Assembly: GCF_001427305.1 (NCBI RefSeq)
Contig: NZ_LMFZ01000003.1
Coordinates: forward strand, 1-64,000
Reading direction: 5' to 3'
From: Duganella sp. Root1480D1
Lineage (GTDB): Bacteria; Pseudomonadota; Gammaproteobacteria; Burkholderiales; Burkholderiaceae_D
DNA length: 64,000 nt
Positions within the stretch are counted from its first letter, which is position 1; the number at the start of each line of letters is the position of its first letter. Both the position numbers and the translations under genes were made by a program. Below the pieces are notes generated by a model. It was given only the letters and a program-made list of their open reading frames with translations. It did no database searches and was not told where the DNA came from. Below, piece after piece: positions 17,514 to 26,377 of the stretch.

Positions 17514-18392
17514 TCAGGCTTTGCGGCGGCGGAAGAATGCCAGCGACAGCAGGCCAATTGCCAACAGCGGCAGTGTTCCTGGAGCTGGAACTTTTGCGGT
17601 GTCCTCAGGCATTGCAGTCACAGTGCTGCCGAGATCAAGTTGAATGTTCTTGCGTGCGATGAAGGTGCCGCCCAATCTGGAATCCTGATTGAAGTGCAGG
17701 TTGCTGTCGGTTCCGGAAGCAAACAAGGTGCCGAACCATTCACCGGCCATGCCTTGCGTCCAGTTTCCCCTGGTTTCCGTGTAGATGTCGTTGGCTCTAC
17801 CGTTCAGCATTTCGAAATCGAACCCGGAGCCGATATTCACATTGCCATTGATGAACAGGTTGATTGCGCCGCCGGACAGGTCAAAGATGAACGCGCTCTC
17901 TGCACCCACGGTCAGCGAGTCGAAATAGTACGTGCCTGCGCTTAGCTTCAGGGTGGAATCGTATTCAAGGTTGACCTTGCCGTATGAGCCGGTTGCCAAT
18001 TCGGCAGTTGCGCCGGATTTGAGGCCGTAAGCTTTTCCGCCTGCCTTGAAATCGGTGCCGGCTGGCAAGGTATTCAGCGATGGCGAATTCGTCTTGCCGG
18101 CCACAGTGCCGGTAACATCGGCTTGGTACTTCACTTCCACCTGCATGCCGGCAGTCGCATTGCCTTTGATTTGGGATTTTTGTTCAAGTGTGACGTTGCC
18201 GCCGGCCGAAACATTGCCTGTCACCCGGGACTCGTATTTGGAGTGGATGTTGCCCTTGGCGCCCACATCGCCAGTCACCTTTGTTCCTTGCTCAAGATTG
18301 ATGTTGCCGCCTGCCAGGAGGGTGAAAGGGGTGGCATGAGCGAAAATTGGGGCGGCAAGAATAGCCGCAGCAGCGAGGGCTTTCAATTTCAT
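17514..18392 (-). CDS. PEP-CTERM surface protein with repetitive beta-rich body
   Basis: 292 aa from MKLKALAAAAILAAP (signal peptide). The body has repeating Gly-Asn turns (GGNINLEQGTKVTGD, GNVSAGGNVTLEQK), suggesting a beta-helix or polymer-like fold. It ends with a PEP-CTERM sorting signal of the PAPG variant: VPAPGTLPLLAIGLL then FFRRRKA. Such proteins are processed by an exosortase and exported to the surface or matrix, often linked to exopolysaccharide. No exosortase is in the window. A sigma-54-type promoter lies 45-60 bases upstream. Alternative starts at 18401 or 18425 are possible. Confidence 0.85.
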   Translation of the reverse strand: MKLKALAAAAILAAPIFAHATPFTLLAGGNINLEQGTKVTGDVGAKGNIHSKYESRVTGNVSAGGNVTLEQKSQIKGNATAGMQVEVKYQADVTGTVAGKTNSPSLNTLPAGTDFKAGGKAYGLKSGATAELATGSYGKVNLEYDSTLKLSAGTYYFDSLTVGAESAFIFDLSGGAINLFINGNVNIGSGFDFEMLNGRANDIYTETRGNWTQGMAGEWFGTLFASGTDSNLHFNQDSRLGGTFIARKNIQLDLGSTVTAMPEDTAKVPAPGTLPLLAIGLLSLAFFRRRKA

Positions 18393-18436
18393 GGTTGGCA
18401 TCAAAAATTTGCTATTGGTAATCAATGATAATCATA

Positions 18437-18452
18437 AGCAATTTTTAGGCCA
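18437..18452 (-). promoter_or_regulatory. Sigma-54-type -24/-12 promoter
   Basis: Read on the minus strand, TGGCCTAAAAATTGCT has GG and GC spaced by exactly 10 bases, as in TGGCAC-N5-TTGC. It would start transcription about 30 bases upstream of the PEP-CTERM gene start. It sits in an AT-rich intergenic region and is mirrored by a similar site for the gene on the other side. Confidence 0.6.
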
Positions 18453-18661
18453 TGCATTTATAAATCATTGATTTGTAAAGAATATGCTTGCGCCAAGTAT
18501 TCCTGATGAGCAGCAGGTGTAAAGTTTCTCGACATTAAGAAGATGAATAATTTCAATAATAGCAATGATATTGTCAAATGGTGTCGGAATTTTTTACATT
18601 CTGCTTCAGGATTTTAACAATGTTTTCTGTAGTTCATTGTTTTTAAACAAAATTTCTCTGA

Positions 18662-18678
18662 TGGCATACGAATTGCTT
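18662..18678 (+). promoter_or_regulatory. Sigma-54-type -24/-12 promoter
   Basis: TGGCATACGAATTGCTT matches TGGCAYR-N4-TTGCW with exact GG-N10-GC spacing. The predicted start point is about 38 bases before ATG 18727. RpoN control of PEP-CTERM genes is known in other betaproteobacteria (PrsK/PrsR systems). Confidence 0.68.
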
Positions 18679-18726
18679 AATGATAATTTGTGATGTCATC
18701 ACGCAAACTTAATTGATAGAGAGAAA

Positions 18727-19299
18727 ATGAACCTGCTGAAAAAATTGTCCCTGTCTACCGCCCTGTCGATCTCACTGATGACCGGCGCCTCTGCGAATGT
18801 GATCCAAACCACGGCACCTGTGTCGATGGACTCCTACGGTGGCTGGGCTTGGCAATAGATGTCCAGCGTTACCCTGGCGCACGGCACCAACGAAATTATC
18901 GGCCTGACCAGCTCGATGAACATTCACGATCAGGGCTGGGGTGGCCAAGATCCTGCCGGCAATCAAGTCTTGATCGGCCTGTTCGCTAATGGCGCCAATT
19001 TGTTCAATGTGCACGTTGCCGGCGGTTTGCATAGCTGGACGACCCAGACTTTTAACATCGCGAGCGATGCCGCTGCACTGAAAAACCTCAACCTCAAACT
19101 GGACACGGTTGACTGGGGATTGAACCCTATCGTCAAGCTGCAAATGTTCGCGGCACCAATCGGTTATCCGGGCTGGCAGCTGCATGCAACGAATGCGACC
19201 TTCACGGTCGAGTCGGCCAAGGTTCCTGAGCCTGCTTCGTTGGCCTTGCTTGCACTGGGTCTTGCTGGCCTGGCAGTAGCCCGCCGCCGCAAAGCCTGA
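18727..19299 (+). pseudogene. PEP-CTERM protein gene interrupted by an in-frame amber stop
   Basis: ATG 18727 opens a signal peptide (MNLLKKLSLSTALSISLM) and 43 codons up to GGWAWQ, then TAG at 18856-18858. The same frame continues with ATG 18859 for 146 residues to a normal PEP-CTERM end (VPEPASLALLALGLAG then RRRKA). Without the stop it would be a 190-residue secreted protein. As it stands, the part with the sorting signal has no signal peptide and would not be exported. The rest of the gene, its promoter and its terminator look intact, so the lesion is recent. Read-through or a sequencing error cannot be excluded. Confidence 0.8.
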
Positions 19300-19319
19300 T
19301 TGTTGGTATTTCTGCCAAA

Positions 19320-19357
19320 GGCTGGGTTCTGCGTTGCGCAGGGCCCAGCCCTTTTTG
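19320..19357 (+). terminator. Intrinsic terminator after the PEP-CTERM gene
   Basis: GGCTGGG (19320) pairs with CCCAGCC (19344), with an inner CTGCG/CGCAG stem, followed by CTTTTTG. It lies 20 bases after the stop codon. Confidence 0.85.
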
Positions 19358-19364
19358 TATGGAA

Positions 19365-20063
19365 CTAAAGATCCAGGAGTGATTGCTGCTGCGGCGCGGT
19401 GACAGCTTTCTTCCTGGCAGGCGGGCGAGGATCTTCCCATGCCTGCATCAGCTCGTGCGGGTAGGGATTGAGGAAAGCGCGGGCAAACTCGGGATCGCGG
19501 CAGGACAGCCAGTCGCCATAAGCTTCCGGCGGCACCACGACCAGGGTGCGCTTTTCGTCGTCCGGCTTGTGAAAGCGCCTCAACAAGGGATGTTCATCGG
19601 CGTTGATGGTCAGTTGGGTGAAGGAATGGCTGACGCTGCCATCGGCTTCCTCCCAACTGCGCCACATGCCTGCCACGGCAAAGGGACTCTTGTCTGCCAT
19701 GCTGATTTGCCAGCGCACGGCTTTGCCCGACTCGTAATTCGGCTCATAAAAACCGGTCATTGGAACCAGGCAAAGCTGGCTGGCGCGCCAGTAGTGACTG
19801 TAGGAGCGCAGTTGGCCGACGGTTTCGCTGCGGGCATTCATGGTGGTCAGGGACGGCATCGCAGCGGGCACATGACGGCGCGGCACGAAGCCGAAGGAAG
19901 CCACCACGCATTCCGGCTGTCCGTCCAGGCCAAGGCGGATGATGGGAGCGTCGTAATCCTTCCAGGTCTCATCCGGCCATTCCATGCCGTCGAGGTTGGA
20001 CAGGTCGATGTCCATCATTTCCTGCAAAAGGTCGCGCGAAGTGGGGCGGTAATTGGTACACAT
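19365..20063 (-). CDS. SOS response-associated peptidase (SRAP, YedK/HMCES family)
   Basis: 232 aa. Cys2 follows Met1 directly and is the residue that forms a thiazolidine cross-link to abasic sites in single-stranded DNA. The other conserved residues are N76 (MNARSE), E107 (GFYEP) and H158 (DEHPLL). It shields abasic sites at replication forks. A LexA box at 20100 lies 37 bases upstream of the start, between this gene and a divergent small gene. The length is normal. Confidence 0.93.
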   Translation of the reverse strand: MCTNYRPTSRDLLQEMMDIDLSNLDGMEWPDETWKDYDAPIIRLGLDGQPECVVASFGFVPRRHVPAAMPSLTTMNARSETVGQLRSYSHYWRASQLCLVPMTGFYEPNYESGKAVRWQISMADKSPFAVAGMWRSWEEADGSVSHSFTQLTINADEHPLLRRFHKPDDEKRTLVVVPPEAYGDWLSCRDPEFARAFLNPYPHELMQAWEDPRPPARKKAVTAPQQQSLLDL

Positions 20064-20099
20064 GGGGGCTATGCTAACCCGATTGAGCTTGCTAAACTA

Positions 20100-20115
20100 C
20101 TGTATATGCATACAG
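20100..20115. promoter_or_regulatory. LexA (SOS) box
   Basis: CTGTATATGCATACAG is a near-perfect palindrome fitting CTGT-N8-ACAG, identical in type to the site at 52887. It sits between the divergent SRAP gene and the small gene, and could repress both. The small gene's first ATG lies inside it. Confidence 0.85.
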
Positions 20116-20357
20116 TTACACGAAAGCCGCTGACAGCAGCGCAGCTACGCGAAATCTGGCTTCGAAACCAGAATGCCGACATGCTGGCCGTGCTTTGGGA
20201 AGTCAAGCGCTTGCGCGGGCTGGTGGTGCGTGCAAGCCATCTGCACTGGACGTTTCGTGATGAGCTCAAAGGGGAACCATGCCTGGAAGAGGAGCGCCCG
20301 TTTGCCACGGAAAGGGAATTGCGTCGGCGGGCCAATGCGATCAGGAATGCTGATTGA
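20106..20357 (+). CDS. Small hypothetical protein, probably SOS-controlled
   Basis: 83 aa from ATG 20106. The start lies inside the LexA box, so the transcript would be nearly leaderless, or the true start is the ATG at 20181. The protein is basic and helical (LTAAQLREIWLRNQNADML, VLWEVKRLRGLVVRASHL) with a charged end. No domain is recognised. Its divergence from the SRAP gene over a shared LexA box suggests a role in DNA-damage response. Confidence 0.6.
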   Translation: MHTVTRKPLTAAQLREIWLRNQNADMLAVLWEVKRLRGLVVRASHLHWTFRDELKGEPCLEEERPFATERELRRRANAIRNAD

Positions 20358-20424
20358 TTCATTAATCCGTTGCATTGTCGTCAACCCTTGTGCCATAGTG
20401 TTTAAAACACAATGGGCGAGAATC

Positions 20425-23190
20425 ATGGCTATGACTTCGCAGCTTCACCCACTCAAGGGATGTACAAGCGGCCGCACAGCTGACGTGATCTTTGTGCATG
20501 GATTGGGCGGCGATCCAATTGAAACCTGGCGCCGGCCGGACTTTTCATGGCCCGATGTGCTGGGCAGTGAAATGGAGCATGTGGGGATCTGGTCGTTGGG
20601 CTATCCTGCAGCGAAGAGCGATTGGACCGGTTCCGCAATGCCTCTTGGCGACCGCGCGCAAAATGTGCTCTCACTGCTTGAAGCACACAGTATCGGTAAG
20701 CTGCCAATTATTTTTGTCGCACATAGCCTTGGCGGGCTGTTGGTGAAGCAAATGTTGCGGCTCGCAGAAGACCTCTCCCAGACACCGTGGCTCGCCATCA
20801 GCAAATCGACCAGGGGCATTGTCTTTCTCGCTACGCCCAATACCGGTTCCCGTCTTGCCAATCTGGGCTCTTTCCTGCCGGTGCTTCGTCCCTCGGCTGC
20901 AATGCGGGACCTGGAGCTGAACAGCGCTGGCCTTCGACAACTTAATCTATGGTTTCGGAATAATGTAAAACGCATCGGTTGCCAGTTGCTGGTCTTTTCA
21001 GAAAAATTGCCCTGGGGTCCGGTGATCGTGGTCGATGAGGCTTCATCCGATCCAGGAATTGAGGGTGTCATTCCGGTCCCGCTGGATGAGAATCACATCA
21101 GCATCTGTAAGCCGGCTTCCAGCAGTGCCTTGCAGTACCTGAAGGTGAAGAAGTTTATTGACGAACTTGTGCCACGTGCAGAGCCAGTACAAATCGTTAG
21201 CGCTGCAAGGTCTTATCCGGGTCAAGCGGAGCCTCGTCAGCAATACCTGCTCAATATTGCGACCTGGCGTCCCAACGAAATCAATGCGGTTGCCTTCAGC
21301 CCGTGCTCCCGCTATCTTGCTGTCGCCTCCGACGATAACACGGTACGAGTATGGCGCCATGCAGGAGAAGACCTCCTGCTGACAGTGGTGGCGCACCAGG
21401 ACTCGGTGAAATCCGTCTGCTGGTCGCCCAATGGCAAATACATCGCTTCATGTTCTGCGGATGGAAGCGTAAAGATCTGGGATTTTCCCAATGGTTCGCT
21501 AAGGCGGCAGTGGAATGGCGGCGACGATTGGGCGCGTGCCATTGCTTGGTCGGGCGACGGGCAATGGTTGGCATGTGGTTATGCAAATGGAACGGTCCGG
21601 ATATTTCATCCTGACCAACCACAGGAGCTGCTTCGTTTCTCGGCGCACGAGGCACGTGTGCGCGGAATTGCTGCCTCACCCAGCTCCCAATACGTGGCCA
21701 GCGGAGGCTCTGACGGTTTTGTCCAGGTCTGGCATGCAGGCGACGGGGCAAGACATGCAAGCGTCAACATTGCCGGTTTGTTCCCTCAACTAGAACGAGA
21801 CCGGGCGCAGGTGATTTGCCTGGCGTGGGCACCGTCTGGCGAATGGATCGCGGCGGGCACCATATCCGGCCACCTCGCCATCATTGATACACTCACATGG
21901 CGAATTGTCCGTGCCGCAAAAGTGGCGCGCGATTCCCTTCTTGGCTGCAGTTGGTCGCCGGCCTCCGATGAGATTGTCGTCGGGTCGTCAGACCGGACAG
22001 CAGTTCGAGTACGGATTTCGGCGATGCCGAAAGCTGAGACCATCAGCATAGTCCCCACGCCTTTTACAAGCGGCCTTACGGCAGCTGCCGGTACCAGGAT
22101 TTCAGAGCGATCGGGATCTGTCCGGGCCGTGGCCTGGTCACCGGACGGTCAATCAATAGCGACGGGCTCAACCGACCAATCCATTGAAATCCATGCCGAA
22201 GGCGAATTGGCTGCGAGAGCTAAATCGCTTCTGAGAGCGCATCAGTGGCGCGTGCAATGTGCGGCAGTGTCGCAGGACGGGGAAAAACTGGCGGTAGGCA
22301 GCATTGCTCGCACAGTCGTTTTGTATAACTTGAAGCAAGGGCGCTATCAATGGACTTTCGAAGGGACGACTGTAGTGGAGGGCGCTTCCGACGATTGGGG
22401 AGGGAAGGACGTTCGCATCGTCGAAAAACGGCGTGAAGGCCTTGATGAATATGCGCGGTGCCTGGCATTTTCACGCGATGGGCAATACATTGCCGTTGGA
22501 AGCGATGATCGTACTGTTCGAGTCCTGGAGGCGGACAGCGGGCGCTGCACTGTTCCCGTGCTATCGAACTGTCACGATGAACGCATTCATTGCCTGGCCT
22601 GGTCCGAAGGCGATCGGGTCATCATATCGTGTTCCGGCAGCGTCGTTGCCCTTTGGGACCGATCGTCGGGGACGGTCCACACAACACGTGCCCACCGGGG
22701 GCATATTTTGAGCCTGGCATGCGCACCGTCCGGCGACGCCTTCGCCACGACGGCAGAAGATCTCACTATTGTGTTGTGGCGGGGGACCACGCCACGAGAG
22801 TTGTGCCGGACACCAGAGAGCCTGGCCATTCTTTCTTGGTCTCCCGATGGCAAGTTCATTGTGGGTGCTGGCTCGGCTGGGCATGCCTATGTCTGGAACG
22901 CGCAGTATGGGCAAATGATCGCGCAGATCGACACCGGCGACCGGGTCCGCGCACTGACCTGGACGGCCGGGCAATGCCTTTTGGCGCTCGATAAAGGCGA
23001 TGTACTGATCGTCGACCAGGCCGCCTGGACGATCCGCTCCCGCGTACATTCCTTATCGTCGACCCATCGCAGCTTGTGCATGCGCGTAACCGGTTATCGA
23101 ATGCCGGACCAGTCGGGAATCTCTTCCGAAATCGAGATCGCGTGGACCGGCCTGGAATCGTGGAATCATGCAATTCGGGATTTGGACTGA
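20425..23190 (+). CDS. Alpha/beta-hydrolase fused to a WD40 double propeller
   Basis: 921 aa. Residues 18-250 form an alpha/beta-hydrolase of the DUF676/SesB-like type. It has FVHGLGGDPIETW, the nucleophile elbow AHSLGG (S101) and a probable catalytic His in DENHISICKP (H224). From about residue 283 to the end I count 13 clear WD40 units plus one weak last unit (for example VCWSPNGKYIASCSADGSVK), enough for two seven-bladed propellers. No NTPase (STAND) module lies between them, although hydrolase and WD40 parts are commonly joined through one in NLR-like proteins. No signal peptide, so cytoplasmic. Substrate and trigger are unknown. The start ATG was chosen as the first before the hydrolase; the ribosome site is weak. 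Confidence 0.88.
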   Translation: MAMTSQLHPLKGCTSGRTADVIFVHGLGGDPIETWRRPDFSWPDVLGSEMEHVGIWSLGYPAAKSDWTGSAMPLGDRAQNVLSLLEAHSIGKLPIIFVAHSLGGLLVKQMLRLAEDLSQTPWLAISKSTRGIVFLATPNTGSRLANLGSFLPVLRPSAAMRDLELNSAGLRQLNLWFRNNVKRIGCQLLVFSEKLPWGPVIVVDEASSDPGIEGVIPVPLDENHISICKPASSSALQYLKVKKFIDELVPRAEPVQIVSAARSYPGQAEPRQQYLLNIATWRPNEINAVAFSPCSRYLAVASDDNTVRVWRHAGEDLLLTVVAHQDSVKSVCWSPNGKYIASCSADGSVKIWDFPNGSLRRQWNGGDDWARAIAWSGDGQWLACGYANGTVRIFHPDQPQELLRFSAHEARVRGIAASPSSQYVASGGSDGFVQVWHAGDGARHASVNIAGLFPQLERDRAQVICLAWAPSGEWIAAGTISGHLAIIDTLTWRIVRAAKVARDSLLGCSWSPASDEIVVGSSDRTAVRVRISAMPKAETISIVPTPFTSGLTAAAGTRISERSGSVRAVAWSPDGQSIATGSTDQSIEIHAEGELAARAKSLLRAHQWRVQCAAVSQDGEKLAVGSIARTVVLYNLKQGRYQWTFEGTTVVEGASDDWGGKDVRIVEKRREGLDEYARCLAFSRDGQYIAVGSDDRTVRVLEADSGRCTVPVLSNCHDERIHCLAWSEGDRVIISCSGSVVALWDRSSGTVHTTRAHRGHILSLACAPSGDAFATTAEDLTIVLWRGTTPRELCRTPESLAILSWSPDGKFIVGAGSAGHAYVWNAQYGQMIAQIDTGDRVRALTWTAGQCLLALDKGDVLIVDQAAWTIRSRVHSLSSTHRSLCMRVTGYRMPDQSGISSEIEIAWTGLESWNHAIRDLD

Positions 23191-23202
23191 TACTATCAGT
23201 GC

Positions 23203-23835
23203 ATGAAAAATCTGCTCCTGGTGGGATCAACCGGCCTTGTTGGCGGTGAAGTGTTGAAGCTGGCGCTGGCCTCGCCCGAGGTTGCGCAAGTTGTTGCACC
23301 TACGCGGCGGTGCCTGGAGCCGCATGCGAAACTGGTGGCGCCGGTTGTGGATTTCGACCGTTTGCCTGAGCTGGAGCCCTGGTGGCAGGCCGATGCCGTG
23401 ATCTGCACCCTGGGCACGACCATCAAGGTTGCCGGCTCGCAGGAAGCGTTCCGCTTAGTGGACTATAGCTACCCGATGGCCGTAGCACGGCTGGCGCGCC
23501 AGCATGGAACGCCAACGTTTGTGCTGAATTCCGCGCTGGGTGCGGATGCCGGCTCGAGCGTCTTCTATAACCGGGTGAAGGGCGAGGTGGAGCACGGCGT
23601 GCGCTCGCTTGGCTTTGAAACGCTGGTGATTGCGCGCCCCGGCTTGATTGGCGGAGCGCGCGAAGAATTCCGGCTTGGCGAAAAAATCCTGGTGCCGGTC
23701 CTGACGCTGCTCGGTTCGATGCTGCCGCGCGCGTGGCGCATCAATCCGGCCGAGAACATTGCGCGCGCCATGTTTGACGCGGCAATGCACCCGCAACCGG
23801 GTGAGCACATCATTACTTCGGACAGGATGGCCTGA
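23203..23835 (+). CDS. NAD(P)-binding Rossmann-fold protein (TIP30/HTATIP2-like SDR)
   Basis: 210 aa. The N-terminal dinucleotide-binding motif GSTGLVGGEVL, the later LNSALGADAGSSVFYNRVKG with a Tyr-x3-Lys-like YNRVK, and VIARPGLIGG fit the atypical short-chain dehydrogenases of the HTATIP2 type. It is cytoplasmic, with an unknown substrate. It starts 12 bases after the WD40 gene and may be cotranscribed with it. Confidence 0.8.
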   Translation: MKNLLLVGSTGLVGGEVLKLALASPEVAQVVAPTRRCLEPHAKLVAPVVDFDRLPELEPWWQADAVICTLGTTIKVAGSQEAFRLVDYSYPMAVARLARQHGTPTFVLNSALGADAGSSVFYNRVKGEVEHGVRSLGFETLVIARPGLIGGAREEFRLGEKILVPVLTLLGSMLPRAWRINPAENIARAMFDAAMHPQPGEHIITSDRMA

Positions 23836-23838
23836 GGC

Positions 23839-24318
23839 TTATTCTTCCATCAGGCTGCGCAGCATCCACGCGGTCTTTTCGTGCACGTCCAGGCGCTGGG
23901 TCAGCAGGTCCGCGGTCGGCTGGTCGTTGGCCTCGTCCACCACAGGCAGCAACGAGCGGGCCGTGCGCGCGGTCGCTTCCTGCGCGGAGACCAGGTGGCG
24001 CACCATGTCCATGGCCTTCGGCACGCCAGGCACTTCCTTGACCGTGCTTAGTTTGCCGAATTCGGCATAGGTGCCGGGCGCGGGATAGCCCAATGCGCGG
24101 ATGCGTTCTGCGATCAGGTCCAGCGCGGTCCACTGTTCGGTGTACTGCGTCATGAACATCTGGTGCAGGGAATTGAACATCGGACCCTTTACGTTCCAGT
24201 GGAAATTGTGGGTCATCAGGTAAAGCGAATAGCTGTCAGCCAGCAGGCGGGACAAGCCATCGGCAATGCGCGCGCGGCTGTCGTCGGACAGGCCGATATC
24301 AATCTTCACAACGTCCAT
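23839..24318 (-). CDS. dps: Dps, DNA-protecting ferritin-like protein
   Basis: 159 aa. The ferroxidase ligands typical of Dps lie in [12 protein letters not shown] and in [11 protein letters not shown]. It forms a dodecamer that oxidises and stores iron with H2O2 and shields DNA under stress. AAAGGA precedes the ATG. The reading frame continues upstream by chance; this start gives the usual family length. It converges on the SDR gene with only 3 bases between stops. Confidence 0.95.
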   Translation of the reverse strand: MDVVKIDIGLSDDSRARIADGLSRLLADSYSLYLMTHNFHWNVKGPMFNSLHQMFMTQYTEQWTALDLIAERIRALGYPAPGTYAEFGKLSTVKEVPGVPKAMDMVRHLVSAQEATARTARSLLPVVDEANDQPTADLLTQRLDVHEKTAWMLRSLMEE

Positions 24319-24353
24319 CGTCAATTCCTTTCGGTCAGCTTTTTGCTCGTTGA

Positions 24354-26369
24354 TTATTTCATGATTCCGAGGAGGCTGCTGTAATCGTCCGTCCACGGCC
24401 GCACATCCGGTGCTGGCGGCAGTTCGTGCAGGCCCGCATACGGCACCAGCCGGTCGCGCTGGCCGATCAGCACCCAGGTCGCAGCGGTTGTGCCGTGCTG
24501 CGGATCTGACATGTTCTGCGACAGGAAGGCGGTGCGGTGGAAACTGTCGGCAGCACGCCTGACGACCGGTGACATGTCCAGGTAGCGGTTGGAGATGTGG
24601 ATGGCCAGCACTCCATCGGGCTTCAGGTGGCGGAAGTAGATATTGAAGGCCTCGGTGGTCAGCAGGTGTACCGGCACCGAGTCGCCAGAGAAGGCATCTA
24701 CTGCCAGCACGTCGAACTGCTGCGGCACTTCGGCATCCAGTACCAGGCGCGCATCGCCAAGCGCAATCTCTTTCGTGGCGGGGCAATCGCGCAGGAAGCT
24801 GAAATATTGGCCCGCGAAATCCAGCACCAGCGGATTGATCTCGTAGAAGCGGTACACGTCGCCGGGCCGGCAATAGGCTGCCATGGTGCCGGCGCCCAGG
24901 CCGATCACGCCAACGTGCTGCGCCGAGCCGTTACGGCTGGCCGCGATGGCAATGCCGGCGCCGCTATTGCTGCCGTAGTAGGTCGTTGGCCAGCGCCGCT
25001 TTTGCGGCTCCAGGAATTGGCGGCCGTGCACAATGGTGCCGTGGGTGAGCTGGCGTACCTGGCTCGTGCCTGGCTCCGTATCCTTGACCTTGACCGTCCC
25101 ATAAAAATTGCGGGCTTTGATCGATGGTACGGTAGGCCAGATCGCGTTGGCTCCCCATAATACGCCGACCAGCGTGGTGAAGAAAACCGCGGCCTTGATG
25201 CGCGCGCCACGCTGCATTGGCTCCGACGGGCGGTGATGGCATGCCATGCCGACGATGCAAACGGCGGCAATGCAGGACAGCGTCAGTTCATAGTCGTCGT
25301 TGAAGATGCGCGGTGCCAGCAAGCCGGTGAATATGCCGCCAATCGCGCCGCCGGCCGCAATCATCAGGTAGTAGGCGGTCAACCGTGCAGGTTGCGGCTT
25401 CAGGCGCGCCAGCTCACCATGGCAGGCCATGCAATAGGTGAAGATGCAGACGCTGAACAGCAGCGTAGGCCACACAATCCCGCGCGGCATCAGGCTGGGG
25501 AAGGTGGTGCAGGCGATCAGGAGTGGCGTCAGTACGGCCATCAGCGGCAGGAACAGCCAACGCTTGTACCAGCGCGCGCTTTCGAAGCAGAGGATGAAGG
25601 TCAGCAGATAGATCACCAGCGGCAGCACCCACAGCAGCGGTACTGGGGCAATGTTTGCGGTCAGGTGGCTGGTGGCCGCCATCAGTACGACCGTTGGCAC
25701 GGCAGCGAGGGCGCACCATAACAGGCTATCGCGCCATGTCGGCTTGCCGGCTATTGCATCTTCGCGCAAGGTGTGGGGCGCTGTGCTGCGGCCGCGCCCA
25801 CTCAGGGCGAGGGCGCCGCAAAACAAGGCAAACAGGCCAAAGCCCAGCGACCAGAAGGTGGACATCTCCTTGACAGTAAGGCGCGGCTCGAACAGCAGTG
25901 GATAGCTCAGCAAGCCAAGCAGCGAGGCGAAATTGGACAAAGCAAACAGGCGGTAAGGCACACTGCCGGGACGTTCCTGCGCGAACCAGTGCTGGACCAG
26001 CGGGCCCGTCGTCGACAGCAGGAAGTAGGGCAAGCCGATGGTTGCGGCAAGCAAGCCCAATAGCAGGAAGGCGGGGTCGTCGCCGACAGATGGCTTCCAG
26101 TTATTGCTTGGGACGATGGGCAGTGTCAGCGCCGCGGTCAACAGCAATCCCGCATGCAGCCAGGCCTGGCGGCGTGGTGCCAGGTAGCGGCTGGTGAGAT
26201 GCGAGTACAGGTAACCCAGCAGGAGGGTGACCTGGAAGAACAGCATGCAAATCGTCCACGCAGCCGCTGAGCCGCCGAACCATGGCAAGACCATTTTGCC
26301 GATAATGGGCTGCACCTGGAATAACAGGAAAGCGCTGAGGACGATCGTTCCGGCGTAGAGGATGAGCAT
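24354..26369 (-). CDS. Fused membrane/spermidine-synthase-like protein
   Basis: 671 aa. The first 420 residues carry about 11-12 membrane helices; the last 240 form a Rossmann-type methyltransferase/spermidine-synthase-like domain ([14 protein letters not shown], then [19 protein letters not shown] and [20 protein letters not shown]). Family members are annotated as fused MFS/spermidine synthase. The soluble domain faces one side of the inner membrane. Actual polyamine synthesis has not been shown for this family type. It starts 8 bases after argO ends, so the two are probably cotranscribed, which fits an arginine/polyamine link (inference). Confidence 0.85.
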   Translation of the reverse strand: MLILYAGTIVLSAFLLFQVQPIIGKMVLPWFGGSAAAWTICMLFFQVTLLLGYLYSHLTSRYLAPRRQAWLHAGLLLTAALTLPIVPSNNWKPSVGDDPAFLLLGLLAATIGLPYFLLSTTGPLVQHWFAQERPGSVPYRLFALSNFASLLGLLSYPLLFEPRLTVKEMSTFWSLGFGLFALFCGALALSGRGRSTAPHTLREDAIAGKPTWRDSLLWCALAAVPTVVLMAATSHLTANIAPVPLLWVLPLVIYLLTFILCFESARWYKRWLFLPLMAVLTPLLIACTTFPSLMPRGIVWPTLLFSVCIFTYCMACHGELARLKPQPARLTAYYLMIAAGGAIGGIFTGLLAPRIFNDDYELTLSCIAAVCIVGMACHHRPSEPMQRGARIKAAVFFTTLVGVLWGANAIWPTVPSIKARNFYGTVKVKDTEPGTSQVRQLTHGTIVHGRQFLEPQKRRWPTTYYGSNSGAGIAIAASRNGSAQHVGVIGLGAGTMAAYCRPGDVYRFYEINPLVLDFAGQYFSFLRDCPATKEIALGDARLVLDAEVPQQFDVLAVDAFSGDSVPVHLLTTEAFNIYFRHLKPDGVLAIHISNRYLDMSPVVRRAADSFHRTAFLSQNMSDPQHGTTAATWVLIGQRDRLVPYAGLHELPPAPDVRPWTDDYSSLLGIMK

Positions 26370-26377
26370 GCAAAATA

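Noticed and set aside
18856-18858. Programmed amber recoding (pyrrolysine or similar)
   Set aside because: No supporting genes or structure in the window, and the stop lies in a non-conserved linker; a nonsense mutation is simpler.
20425-23190. STAND/NLR-type NTPase in the hydrolase-WD40 protein
   Set aside because: No Walker A or B motif lies between the hydrolase and the first WD40 unit; the linker is only about 35 residues.
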